From Candidatus Leptovillus gracilis (GTDB lineage: Bacteria > Chloroflexota > Anaerolineae > Promineifilales > Promineifilaceae), in NCBI GenBank assembly GCA_016716065.1, contig JADJXA010000026.1:62001-126000 (forward strand): a stretch of DNA of 64,000 bases. Reading direction: 5' to 3'. The notes below the pieces were generated by a model. The model saw only the letters and a list, made by a program, of their open reading frames with translations, was not told the DNA's origin and did not search any database. Below are positions 25,841 through 37,871 of the stretch, piece after piece. A program made the position numbers and the translations under genes. The first letter of the stretch is position 1. Every line of letters begins with the position of its first letter.

Positions 25841-27277
25841 TCAAACTTCTATTTCCTCAACGCGATCCAGGCGGAGCGTAAGATTGGCTTCGGCGCGATA
25901 GCAGTAGACGTAAAGGTAAACCAACGCGCCTGACTCTTCCAGGCGGAGCGGCTGCACTTCGCGCCAGGAAGGCTTGCGCTCGCCAAGCGCCTGGTAACAG
26001 AGCTTGAGAGGCGTTTGCTCATAGATAGCTTGCCGGATAACCGCAAGCCATGCCTCCGGGATGGGACGTTCACTGGGGAAAAAAGCATCACGCCCGCGAA
26101 CCGCCTGCCGCAAGTTGTCCAGGGTTTGTTGGGCCAGGTGTTCCAGATCATGGATGGTTTCCGGCGGCAAGGAGTGAGCGGCATCCTCCAGCAGCGCGTG
26201 CGGTGCTGGGTAGGGCAGGGGAAGCAGGTCGCCCAGACCAACGAGAACCCGTAAGCCAAGCCAGTGGTATTCGGCCGATTTATCCTTGTTGCTGCCCGGT
26301 TCAGCTGCTTCTGAGGGGTAATAGCGCAGGGGGTAGCCCTGTGCGGCTAGCCATTTCTCCAGTTTTGGCAGCATCTCGCCAGTGACAAGCGCGTGATGGG
26401 GCGAGACCTGGGAGATGACCGATTCGCGCAGCCGTTTCTGCCGGATGATGGTTTTAAGCTGCTGATGCTGCGCCGTCGTCAGTAAGCGGACGGTCTGAAC
26501 CTGGAAAGCGTGGGCGCGGCGCAGCCAAAGGGCGAGCTGTTTTTGCCGCTTTTCTGGCAGCGGCTGGTGGGTAGCGGTCTCCAAAATCCACTGCATCGCC
26601 GCCTGCCCATAGCCGCGCTGCGCAGCCGTAGCGATGGTGAGCGGCGTGCAGATGAGAGGTTGGCCGGGTGACCAATCTCCGAACTGACGCAGGTCGAAGT
26701 GGAGCCAGAGCGGCAAAGCGTCTGGCAGACGCAATAGCCAGGAATCGTCGTTTGAATCAGGCAGCCAATCCATCGCGCCGGACTCGTCAGGTGCGGGAGC
26801 CGCTAGTTGTCGTTCCAAGAGCTGCTGCAGATAGACGGTGAGGTCTTCGGTGATGGTCTCCCCCAGGCCGAGGTGCGCGAGCGTTTCTTGCCAGACCGAG
26901 GGATTGCCCAGCGGGACCAGCAGCCGGTGAACCTGTTCGGAAAAGGTGGCGTGCAGCCAATCTGTGACCGGGGGCAAGGGGATGAGGCGTGGTCCGGTGG
27001 TTGGGATAAAGCCAGCGCCTTGCAACAGGGCGACGTGGGCGGCCAGGAACGGGTGCTGGCGGATAGAGCGAAGTTTAGGCGCCGGTCGGCCGATCCAATG
27101 GGCCATGATGCGCAGGTGGGTGGGAGCGATGAAATGACCCCTGGGCAGCAGTTCTGGGGTATAATAGTGGAGGTAGGCCAGGAGCAGCGTCAGGGTGACC
27201 GGCGTGAGAGGCGTCGGCATATTGGCGGAAGGCGCCGATTTTGTTTGTGGGAGAGTTTGAGCTGGCATATGGCCCAT
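25841..27277 (-). CDS. WYL-domain transcriptional regulator
   Basis: A 478-residue protein read from 27277 leftward. The C-terminal about 70 residues match the WYL domain: AIYEQTPLKLCYQALGER, then REVQPLRLEESGALVYLYVYC and LRLDRVEEIEV. The rest (about 1-390) is helical, Leu/Pro-rich, and may contain a poorly conserved winged-helix DNA-binding part. WYL proteins commonly regulate CRISPR-Cas and other defence genes in response to a nucleic-acid or nucleotide ligand. It is divergent from the CRISPR array, and the 339-bp gap in front of it holds the array leader, so it probably controls array or cas transcription. No strong ribosome site precedes the ATG; a start at residue 4 is possible. Confidence 0.75.
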   Translation of the reverse strand: MGHMPAQTLPQTKSAPSANMPTPLTPVTLTLLLAYLHYYTPELLPRGHFIAPTHLRIMAHWIGRPAPKLRSIRQHPFLAAHVALLQGAGFIPTTGPRLIPLPPVTDWLHATFSEQVHRLLVPLGNPSVWQETLAHLGLGETITEDLTVYLQQLLERQLAAPAPDESGAMDWLPDSNDDSWLLRLPDALPLWLHFDLRQFGDWSPGQPLICTPLTIATAAQRGYGQAAMQWILETATHQPLPEKRQKQLALWLRRAHAFQVQTVRLLTTAQHQQLKTIIRQKRLRESVISQVSPHHALVTGEMLPKLEKWLAAQGYPLRYYPSEAAEPGSNKDKSAEYHWLGLRVLVGLGDLLPLPYPAPHALLEDAAHSLPPETIHDLEHLAQQTLDNLRQAVRGRDAFFPSERPIPEAWLAVIRQAIYEQTPLKLCYQALGERKPSWREVQPLRLEESGALVYLYVYCYRAEANLTLRLDRVEEIEV

Positions 27278-27616
27278 CCGTAAAGTCTGTTTTGCTTACT
27301 GTAGCATAGAGAAACGGAGCCGCCAAAAGCGAATTGAAGGGTCGAAGAGGCGATTAACGCTCGGAAATGGCGAAAACAGGCGAAAACAGGCGAAAACGCG
27401 AGAAAACAGGGTGGTCTGCCGGGCAAAAAAAGATTAATGAAAGATGAGATACGGTCATTTTAGCGGTTACTAACGCAGACCCTCGGAAGACGAAGGTCGG
27501 TGGGGCAAGATGAGTGAAACCAGGGTTAATGGAGGCAAACAAATGGACCGATTTGCCCACAAATTCAGCAAATCTGCTATGATAAGGCATGTGGTTTCCT
27601 ATTGTGGATAACTGCT
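27278..27616 (+). promoter_or_regulatory. CRISPR leader and divergent promoter region
   Basis: A 339-bp AT-richer stretch between the divergent WYL gene and the first repeat. A candidate array promoter is TTGCCC (27553-27558) and TATGAT (27578-27583) with 19-bp spacing, ending 33 bp before the first repeat. It is assigned as the leader because the opposite end of the array carries the decayed repeat and because the repeat 3' end GTTGAAAC is the expected crRNA 5' handle for plus-strand transcription. Confidence 0.65.
27371..27410. repeat. 10-bp tandem repeats in the leader
   Basis: Four head-to-tail units of CGAAAACAGG (two perfect, two with changes) with a helical-turn period, 207-246 bp upstream of the first CRISPR repeat. 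The same-face spacing suggests a binding array for a regulator such as the WYL protein or for an integration factor. Function inferred. Confidence 0.6.
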
Positions 27617-30600
27617 GTCAGAGTAGATGGCGTTTCCTGAGAGGGGTTGAAACACGGTCCCGGAACCGTCAGAGTAGATGGCGTTTCCTGAGAGGGGTTG
27701 AAACATACACGAATGCGACCTATCGACAGGTTTGTCAGAGTAGATGGCGTTTCCTGAGAGGGGTTGAAACTGAATATGCAAACGATACACAGTACAGTTT
27801 GAGGACAGTCAGAGTAGATGGCGTTTCCTGAGAGGGGTTGAAACCAGGTTATGCGGTTGTCGGGGTGCTGTCTGTTACGGGTCAGAGTAGATGGCGTTTC
27901 CTGAGAGGGGTTGAAACAAAACACGTCATAAGCGGCCGCAGTGAAAACCGGGTCAGAGTAGATGGCGTTTCCTGAGAGGGGTTGAAACATACCATCGCTG
28001 GTTACATGTATGCGGAAAGGCGCGTCAGAGTAGATGGCGTTTCCTGAGAGGGGTTGAAACGTACTCCACGCCGTCAATATAAACCCTCAGGCTATCATAG
28101 TCAGAGTAGATGGCGTTTCCTGAGAGGGGTTGAAACTTTTTGTGGTAAACGGTTAGTTTATATATCTCGTTCGTCAGAGTAGATGGCGTTTCCTGAGAGG
28201 GGTTGAAACCGATCAACTCGGCCCAGTGTTGCATGGTGTGTTGGTAGTCAGAGTAGATGGCGTTTCCTGAGAGGGGTTGAAACAAAATAAAAGAAAAAAG
28301 AAACGGTATCTCAAAACAGGTCAGAGTAGATGGCGTTTCCTGAGAGGGGTTGAAACACGTAGAATCCGTGGTCCCGATCAAAAGGGGTTCGGGTCAGAGT
28401 AGATGGCGTTTCCTGAGAGGGGTTGAAACTAAGTTTCCTAAGTTCGGGGATGCTTGGATTAGAGAGTCAGAGTAGATGGCGTTTCCTGAGAGGGGTTGAA
28501 ACGATCACGGGTACAGGGTACAGCGACAAGAGAGAAACGTCAGAGTAGATGGCGTTTCCTGAGAGGGGTTGAAACTCAATCAGTGTGCCGTCCTCGTTAA
28601 CCAGAACTTCGTCAGAGTAGATGGCGTTTCCTGAGAGGGGTTGAAACAAGATCGGCGTAACGTTAACGTTTTCCATAGCCGCGTCAGAGTAGATGGCGTT
28701 TCCTGAGAGGGGTTGAAACAATGGGTTCCTCAGCGACAGGTTCTGGCGTTTCGGGTCAGAGTAGATGGCGTTTCCTGAGAGGGGTTGAAACACAAACAAG
28801 CCCCTGGTACAGAATTAGATATTTTAGTCAGAGTAGATGGCGTTTCCTGAGAGGGGTTGAAACATACTGCCACGGTTCAACAGCCTCTTTGGTGCAGTTG
28901 TCAGAGTAGATGGCGTTTCCTGAGAGGGGTTGAAACTTAATGCTTGATCTGTCTAATTGGAACAGTGTTAGGTCAGAGTAGATGGCGTTTCCTGAGAGGG
29001 GTTGAAACACGTAGCATCATCAACCGTAACCACGAAAGTTTTTTGTCAGAGTAGATGGCGTTTCCTGAGAGGGGTTGAAACTAACTCCTTGGGTTTTTTC
29101 GGCCCAATCGAAATCAGTCAGAGTAGATGGCGTTTCCTGAGAGGGGTTGAAACGAGACAAGCTAAAATATGTCCCATCTCATGAAGAACGTCAGAGTAGA
29201 TGGCGTTTCCTGAGAGGGGTTGAAACAAGCCATTTGTCATTGTCACCACACTGGTGCATGTGTCAGAGTAGATGGCGTTTCCTGAGAGGGGTTGAAACAA
29301 AACTTCAACCGTTTGGCCATTCGAATCCTGGACTGTCAGAGTAGATGGCGTTTCCTGAGAGGGGTTGAAACTTGCTACATTTTTTTTGTTGTTCAGATAG
29401 GCATTTTGTCAGAGTAGATGGCGTTTCCTGAGAGGGGTTGAAACGAATTCCTGCTCGAATTCTTTGTAGTCCACGAACCAGTCAGAGTAGATGGCGTTTC
29501 CTGAGAGGGGTTGAAACCCACATCAAGCGCTGCCAAGACACGGGCATCAACGTGTCAGAGTAGATGGCGTTTCCTGAGAGGGGTTGAAACTTGCCAGGTT
29601 TGCTCCTCCTCAGAGGGGCGCGACAGTCAGAGTAGATGGCGTTTCCTGAGAGGGGTTGAAACACAATAGCCAGGAATGCTTGAAAATGCGCCTCGATCGT
29701 CAGAGTAGATGGCGTTTCCTGAGAGGGGTTGAAACAATGTACAGGAAGTTTACAGTGGAAATGTCGAATGTCAGAGTAGATGGCGTTTCCTGAGAGGGGT
29801 TGAAACAACTCGTGCTGGATGGGTTGGAGATGCCTGCGCGGGTCAGAGTAGATGGCGTTTCCTGAGAGGGGTTGAAACAATTAACGCGGTGAAATAATTC
29901 GAGATAGTAAACGGGTCAGAGTAGATGGCGTTTCCTGAGAGGGGTTGAAACACGATTATCATGGTTGCCAATTAAGATAGTGATCTCGTCAGAGTAGATG
30001 GCGTTTCCTGAGAGGGGTTGAAACTCACTTGGCGGCGCTCTTCCGTTTTGGAAGGCATAAGTCAGAGTAGATGGCGTTTCCTGAGAGGGGTTGAAACTCG
30101 TTGGCGTTGCCGTCGCTGGCGTCGTTGGCGTTGGTCAGAGTAGATGGCGTTTCCTGAGAGGGGTTGAAACGCAGCGGCCAATACCGCGGCCTCCGCGTGC
30201 CCGGGTGTCAGAGTAGATGGCGTTTCCTGAGAGGGGTTGAAACTCACCGACCTTCCGGCCGTCAACACGGAAGACCGTGGGTCAGAGTAGATGGCGTTTC
30301 CTGAGAGGGGTTGAAACGGAATGCTTTTCTACCAATCCTCGTAAGGCCAGAGAGTCAGAGTAGATGGCGTTTCCTGAGAGGGGTTGAAACATGATCCGGG
30401 GTTGTTGTTCTTTGCCATGTACATGGGTCAGAGTAGATGGCGTTTCCTGAGAGGGGTTGAAACCTGGACTTTGGTTCGGGTGAGCGGCTCGCGCTCCAGG
30501 TCAGAGTAGATGGCGTTTCCTGAGAGGGGTTGAAACGGGAACCACCGGGGGGACAACCGCAGGGGCGGTGGGTCAGAGTAGATGGCGTTTCCTGAGAGGG

Positions 30601-33600
30601 GTTGAAACCAATTCCTTGATGCCTTCAGCCAGTTCTTTGCGGGTCAGAGTAGATGGCGTTTCCTGAGAGGGGTTGAAACAATCCGTAAAGGGGTCATTGT
30701 TCTCACTTATCCTTTGTCAGAGTAGATGGCGTTTCCTGAGAGGGGTTGAAACTTAACATATTGGTTTCCCTCCCTCTCACCTATTTTGTCAGAGTAGATG
30801 GCGTTTCCTGAGAGGGGTTGAAACCAATGGCTGTGATGAAGATGAACTGGGGTATCCCAAGTCAGAGTAGATGGCGTTTCCTGAGAGGGGTTGAAACGTA
30901 CTGGCTTATTGTCGCGCGTACGCAACAGCCACGTCAGAGTAGATGGCGTTTCCTGAGAGGGGTTGAAACGGGATAGCGGGTTCAGCCGCATTCACCAACC
31001 CAGCCGTCAGAGTAGATGGCGTTTCCTGAGAGGGGTTGAAACGAAGGTGTCTGCGCGGCCACCGCGTCAATCTGCGCCGTCAGAGTAGATGGCGTTTCCT
31101 GAGAGGGGTTGAAACTTTCTCCCTTGTGCCAGACCAACATGGTGTGGCAAGTCAGAGTAGATGGCGTTTCCTGAGAGGGGTTGAAACACAACCTTGCCGC
31201 CATATACGCTATGGAGCCGTTGGTCAGAGTAGATGGCGTTTCCTGAGAGGGGTTGAAACTCACTGGCTTCACTAACTGTGCAATGTTAGTGAAAGTCAGA
31301 GTAGATGGCGTTTCCTGAGAGGGGTTGAAACTAATCAATCATTTCAGGTCCGCCTTATGGCAAACTAGTCAGAGTAGATGGCGTTTCCTGAGAGGGGTTG
31401 AAACACTACAGCCGTATCGGTGCTGAGCGTCAAGGTCATCGTCAGAGTAGATGGCGTTTCCTGAGAGGGGTTGAAACTATTATACCCATAATGGGTAATA
31501 GAACTAATAAAACGTCAGAGTAGATGGCGTTTCCTGAGAGGGGTTGAAACAAACTAACAAAGGTGGTGGGTTTTTTGGGTGACCAAGTCAGAGTAGATGG
31601 CGTTTCCTGAGAGGGGTTGAAACGATCTGAAGAGAGATCGGGTACGTACCGGCCGTAAGTCAGAGTAGATGGCGTTTCCTGAGAGGGGTTGAAACACATC
31701 GATAGCTTTTACTTCGGCTATCTCTGCCGCCGTCAGAGTAGATGGCGTTTCCTGAGAGGGGTTGAAACATAATTCTCGTTTTCTAATTCTGCTATGTATT
31801 GTTCGTCAGAGTAGATGGCGTTTCCTGAGAGGGGTTGAAACGAATTTGATTGTTGCAGTTCTTGTACGTAATCGCACGTCAGAGTAGATGGCGTTTCCTG
31901 AGAGGGGTTGAAACATACCATAGAAAGGGGTAGGTTTGTTCGCCGGAGGGTCAGAGTAGATGGCGTTTCCTGAGAGGGGTTGAAACAAAAAATCTCACTC
32001 CCGAGATTTTTTTTGCTTGAGAGTCAGAGTAGATGGCGTTTCCTGAGAGGGGTTGAAACATTCGAGATCAGGATTGATTCGCTTGGCTAGTGCGAGTCAG
32101 AGTAGATGGCGTTTCCTGAGAGGGGTTGAAACCTCGACCGGATCGGCGTTGTAATCCAGCTGGTCCAGGTCAGAGTAGATGGCGTTTCCTGAGAGGGGTT
32201 GAAACCTTCACACGACACCCCGCCATGCCGTGTGAGCCTCAGGTCAGAGTAGATGGCGTTTCCTGAGAGGGGTTGAAACGGTTGTGACACCATCACCCCA
32301 GTTAATGATACCTGAGTCAGAGTAGATGGCGTTTCCTGAGAGGGGTTGAAACTCGAGAGCCGCTTCCGCACGCTGAAAAATTGCTTCGTCAGAGTAGATG
32401 GCGTTTCCTGAGAGGGGTTGAAACCCTCAAGAGCCCCGGCAGGGGGGAAAGGGGCGGCAGGTCAGAGTAGATGGCGTTTCCTGAGAGGGGTTGAAACTTG
32501 ACACCAACCACCCAGGAGATTTGTCTGAGCGTCCGTCAGAGTAGATGGCGTTTCCTGAGAGGGGTTGAAACAAACTATTCGTTTATTTGCTTGCTTGTTT
32601 ACTTCAAGTCAGAGTAGATGGCGTTTCCTGAGAGGGGTTGAAACAATACTGAGTCGAGCCGTTAAACGTCCACCCCGTCGCGTCAGAGTAGATGGCGTTT
32701 CCTGAGAGGGGTTGAAACGTGGTAGAGAGGACGAATACGCGTGGCAAAATCACGGGTCAGAGTAGATGGCGTTTCCTGAGAGGGGTTGAAACGAAGAACA
32801 TCACAATTCCAAAGCCCAACGTTCCGATCAGTCAGAGTAGATGGCGTTTCCTGAGAGGGGTTGAAACAAATTGGTACTTGCGATTGGTTTTCATATTCTT
32901 GAGTCAGAGTAGATGGCGTTTCCTGAGAGGGGTTGAAACTAAAGAGCCAGCGCTGAGCCATTTTGGCTAGCGCGTGTCAGAGTAGATGGCGTTTCCTGAG
33001 AGGGGTTGAAACATGCAGATACCAGCTCTCTTTGTTGTAAGAAGGGATATCGTCAGAGTAGATGGCGTTTCCTGAGAGGGGTTGAAACTTGTACTGGTTC
33101 TGTCCTGTAACAGGTATCATCATGTCAGAGTAGATGGCGTTTCCTGAGAGGGGTTGAAACACACGTGATTACTACCTAAGATTGCAATCCTGTAAGTCAG
33201 AGTAGATGGCGTTTCCTGAGAGGGGTTGAAACATATCTTCACTGTCGCCGTACTGCCACTCGTGGCTTGTCAGAGTAGATGGCGTTTCCTGAGAGGGGTT
33301 GAAACACTCTAGTGATAATTTCCGGGCATTGCCAACCGGAGTCAGAGTAGATGGCGTTTCCTGAGAGGGGTTGAAACTCACCATCAAGAACTGTAAAGTA
33401 GTAGGAGGTGTCGTCAGAGTAGATGGCGTTTCCTGAGAGGGGTTGAAACGAAACTCTCTGGTTTGGGCCGATGCTTTACACATACGTCAGAGTAGATGGC
33501 GTTTCCTGAGAGGGGTTGAAACGCATCTCCTCCTTAGCGTGTCGCTAAGAGATATACGTGTCAGAGTAGATGGCGTTTCCTGAGAGGGGTTGAAACGAGA

Positions 33601-36600
33601 TCTTCATAGCCTGTTTCCTCAGGAAACAACCGTCAGAGTAGATGGCGTTTCCTGAGAGGGGTTGAAACAGTTCTTTGTGAACTCCAAAAACCAAGTAAAA
33701 TGCGTCAGAGTAGATGGCGTTTCCTGAGAGGGGTTGAAACCCGTAGCCGGAGAGAGCCAACGTTCGAGGACGTCGGGTCAGAGTAGATGGCGTTTCCTGA
33801 GAGGGGTTGAAACAGATTTTTATAAGATTTATCGGAGTCAACTAACTCGTCAGAGTAGATGGCGTTTCCTGAGAGGGGTTGAAACGTAGCATTCGCTACT
33901 GCTGACATAAAACTATACGCGTCAGAGTAGATGGCGTTTCCTGAGAGGGGTTGAAACGAGTAGCCGTCACGCCCACGTTCCAAATGAACACTGTCAGAGT
34001 AGATGGCGTTTCCTGAGAGGGGTTGAAACTTTTTGTTACTTTCGTAACAAAGATTGCTTCCCCTTGTCAGAGTAGATGGCGTTTCCTGAGAGGGGTTGAA
34101 ACGTAACTAATTGCCGAAACCAGAGATACAAAGCCAAAGTCAGAGTAGATGGCGTTTCCTGAGAGGGGTTGAAACCAGTCTTACTCCTGGAGGTTCATTC
34201 ATTTGTCCAAAGTCAGAGTAGATGGCGTTTCCTGAGAGGGGTTGAAACCAAATGCCAAGTCGGTGAACTACCTGAGATTTCAGGGTCAGAGTAGATGGCG
34301 TTTCCTGAGAGGGGTTGAAACTGAGATTTCAGGGCGCGCAATTTGGCACCCAGTTTGTCAGAGTAGATGGCGTTTCCTGAGAGGGGTTGAAACGAAGCAT
34401 TCCTCGTGGATAATTTCTCCCACTCGCCAGTCAGAGTAGATGGCGTTTCCTGAGAGGGGTTGAAACCAACCACAATCCCAATAAGAGACTCTCAACCAAT
34501 GGGGTCAGAGTAGATGGCGTTTCCTGAGAGGGGTTGAAACCAACTAGTCCTACAAGTAAAGGAACTAGTCCCGAGTCAGAGTAGATGGCGTTTCCTGAGA
34601 GGGGTTGAAACCAGCGAAATTCATCTCCGCTGCAATGAGTTCTTCGTTGTCAGAGTAGATGGCGTTTCCTGAGAGGGGTTGAAACGAAGTAGACTTTAAA
34701 AAGTATTTTTGTACCATGAGGTCAGAGTAGATGGCGTTTCCTGAGAGGGGTTGAAACCTAAGGCCTTTGCAAATTTGTTCATTTTATACCCCGTCAGAGT
34801 AGATGGCGTTTCCTGAGAGGGGTTGAAACTCATCTACCCATGCTTTCAATCCAACTAGTCCTACGTCAGAGTAGATGGCGTTTCCTGAGAGGGGTTGAAA
34901 CAAGTGGTTTTCCAACTCATTATACTTCCAATCAGAAGTCAGAGTAGATGGCGTTTCCTGAGAGGGGTTGAAACAATTGGCTCAGCGCTGGCGAGTTGCG
35001 ATTGGACGGGTCAGAGTAGATGGCGTTTCCTGAGAGGGGTTGAAACCCGCCATCAAGCGGGTTCCACGATTGAGATCCATACCGTCAGAGTAGATGGCGT
35101 TTCCTGAGAGGGGTTGAAACTGTAAGCCCGCATTTTTTCGTCGGCCAGATCGATGGGTCAGAGTAGATGGCGTTTCCTGAGAGGGGTTGAAACTCATTTG
35201 CGCGTCGCGGAAGTTTTCACCGTACCATTCGTCAGAGTAGATGGCGTTTCCTGAGAGGGGTTGAAACAAATTGTCTCAGCCATGTTGTTAGCTAATTCAG
35301 CTAGTCAGAGTAGATGGCGTTTCCTGAGAGGGGTTGAAACCAAAGCTTCTTCGTACATTTCTACAGCTTTGTCAAACGTCAGAGTAGATGGCGTTTCCTG
35401 AGAGGGGTTGAAACTCTTGTACCAAGGTTGTTTTGCCATTGTTAATTGCTCGTCAGAGTAGATGGCGTTTCCTGAGAGGGGTTGAAACACATGTATTCTG
35501 GGTTTTTCATCTGACACTTTAGTCCATGTCAGAGTAGATGGCGTTTCCTGAGAGGGGTTGAAACTAGATGCAACGCTAACACCAACCTGGAAAGCAACGG
35601 TCAGAGTAGATGGCGTTTCCTGAGAGGGGTTGAAACATACCATAGGCATTTGCAGCCATGGTCACCCAATAGTCAGAGTAGATGGCGTTTCCTGAGAGGG
35701 GTTGAAACCAACCGGATCGCGGCGTCTACCAGGATCCACGTCTTGTCAGAGTAGATGGCGTTTCCTGAGAGGGGTTGAAACTCAGTTACCGGCAGCCATA
35801 TTGCCGGGTGTGCGACTGTCAGAGTAGATGGCGTTTCCTGAGAGGGGTTGAAACAAAACACGCTGGTTTGTATGTGTGTTGAATTGAGTGTCAGAGTAGA
35901 TGGCGTTTCCTGAGAGGGGTTGAAACACAAGACCACTAAACAAATGATTATGAAACTGTTTTGTCAGAGTAGATGGCGTTTCCTGAGAGGGGTTGAAACT
36001 TGATTTCGGTGTTGGCATCACCGTGACCGTAAACGGTCAGAGTAGATGGCGTTTCCTGAGAGGGGTTGAAACGAAACTAGATCAAATCACTGTTATACTT
36101 CTGCATTGGTCAGAGTAGATGGCGTTTCCTGAGAGGGGTTGAAACTCATATTCTTCTCTGGCTAGACGATCAAAGCCATTTGTCAGAGTAGATGGCGTTT
36201 CCTGAGAGGGGTTGAAACAAAATGGCAGATGCTCCGGCAGATCATTGATCCCAGTCAGAGTAGATGGCGTTTCCTGAGAGGGGTTGAAACCAGAGGTCAT
36301 CTTCATTTCGGCTTTGGGGCCACCGTCAGAGTAGATGGCGTTTCCTGAGAGGGGTTGAAACCTGCCATTGCAGGGCAGAGGACTTCCGCAGCTTCGTCAG
36401 AGTAGATGGCGTTTCCTGAGAGGGGTTGAAACTTCTTTCCACCAGTTTTCTGGTGTGATGGTTCTGCGTCAGAGTAGATGGCGTTTCCTGAGAGGGGTTG
36501 AAACCTTTAGAAGGAACCAAGTCAAAGTACAGAAGGAACCCGTCAGAGTAGATGGCGTTTCCTGAGAGGGGTTGAAACGGTTGAACCATTACCGAAGTCC

Positions 36601-37447
36601 CAGGTGTATTCGAGTCAGAGTAGATGGCGTTTCCTGAGAGGGGTTGAAACCAGACCATACCAGGCGATGTAATTCTGGAACCCGCTGTCAGAGTAGATGG
36701 CGTTTCCTGAGAGGGGTTGAAACAAGACCAGACAAAACCAGTTTGCGTTTCGTTTTGAGTCAGAGTAGATGGCGTTTCCTGAGAGGGGTTGAAACCAAAG
36801 GTAGGCTTCACTAGTGTCCAAATAGACTCAGTCAGAGTAGATGGCGTTTCCTGAGAGGGGTTGAAACCAACTGCCCGTCTTTGGCAGCATTGTAGCTGCC
36901 GTCGTCAGAGTAGATGGCGTTTCCTGAGAGGGGTTGAAACCTTCTGTCTCGGCCATCGCTAGAGTAGAATCTTTCGAGTCAGAGTAGATGGCGTTTCCTG
37001 AGAGGGGTTGAAACGCATTATGCTGGTTACGTTCGACCAAACATTCTTTGGTCAGAGTAGATGGCGTTTCCTGAGAGGGGTTGAAACGCACTACCACTAA
37101 TCGTTGAGACACTTGATCCCGTTGTCAGAGTAGATGGCGTTTCCTGAGAGGGGTTGAAACCATGAGCCTGAGTCAGTGATCATAAAGATCACTAAGGTCA
37201 GAGTAGATGGCGTTTCCTGAGAGGGGTTGAAACAAAAGGCAGTTCTTGGGAGTTGAATTCGTTCATCATGTCAGAGTAGATGGCGTTTCCTGAGAGGGGT
37301 TGAAACACATTCCACAATCATAACTATAAATATGTCTTATGGGTCAGAGTAGATGGCGTTTCCTGAGAGGGGTTGAAACATTCCAGCCGGAAAAAAAGAA
37401 GTGTGCGCGTACTTGTCAGAGTAGATGGCGTTTCCTGAGAGGGGTTG
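27617..37447 (+). CRISPR. Type III-D CRISPR array, 136 repeats of 37 nt
   Basis: A 9.8-kb array. The repeat starts GTCAGAGTAGATGGCG, continues TTTCCTGAGAG and ends GGGGTTGAAAC. I counted 136 repeats and 135 spacers by hand. Nearly all repeats are identical; the last one (37415-37447) keeps 33 bases and loses the final AAAC, marking the leader-distal end. Most spacers are about 34-38 nt, but the two nearest the leader are short: 14 nt (27654-27667) and 29 nt (27705-27733). The 8-nt repeat end GTTGAAAC matches the 5' handle typical of type III crRNAs cut by Cas6. The ACGGCCGT octamer common elsewhere is absent across the array, as expected for foreign-derived spacers. Repeats read as protein in two frames on each strand, which is not coding. 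Confidence 0.98.
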
Positions 37448-37598
37448 TGCGGAATGTCGTTGCCGCAGGACATCGGCTAGTCAGGCAGTCTGGTCGTTAA
37501 GAAGTCTGGCTTAGTGATGGCAACCATGTTATCATATTCGCAAAAGTGACGACATATTTGGGCTAATTCCATCAATTGCCCTACAGGAAATAACTGAG

Positions 37599-37871
37599 AT
37601 GATGATGCGGACCCAGATTCAGTTAACAAAAAATCAGGCGCGTACCTTGAAACGGCTGGCGCAGCAAAAGCAGATGTCCGTATCGGCGATAATTCGCCAG
37701 AGTGTGGATTTGTACATCGCCATGGAGAGGGAACGGCCGTTGGACGAACAATATACGCGGGCATTAGCAGTAGCCGGTAAATACCGCAGCGGCGACGCCG
37801 ATTTGGGCCGTAACCATGATGATTACCTGGCCGATGCCTATGCCACCACCGGGGGGATGGGCGGCGCATAA
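37599..37871 (+). CDS. Ribbon-helix-helix antitoxin, VapB/CopG-like
   Basis: A 90-residue protein with the ribbon-helix-helix start RTQIQLTKNQARTLKRLAQQKQMSVSAIIRQSVDLYI (beta strand, then two helices with the S-x-S-x-I-I-R-x-A pattern) and a flexible C-terminal tail (HDDYLADAY) that would wrap the toxin. Three in-frame ATGs stand at 37599, 37602 and 37605 after AGGAAAT. Its stop overlaps the start of the PIN-domain gene by one base, the usual coupling of a toxin-antitoxin pair. It should repress its own operon. Confidence 0.8.
   Translation: MMMRTQIQLTKNQARTLKRLAQQKQMSVSAIIRQSVDLYIAMERERPLDEQYTRALAVAGKYRSGDADLGRNHDDYLADAYATTGGMGGA

Noticed and set aside
27599..37400. Many ORFs on both strands inside the CRISPR array
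   Set aside because: They are translations of the repeat (QSRWRFLRGVET and FNPSQETPSTLT-like strings) with spacers, not genes.
37502..37536. Possible promoter (TATCAT) for the toxin-antitoxin pair
   Set aside because: No acceptable -35 box at proper spacing, so not listed as a feature.
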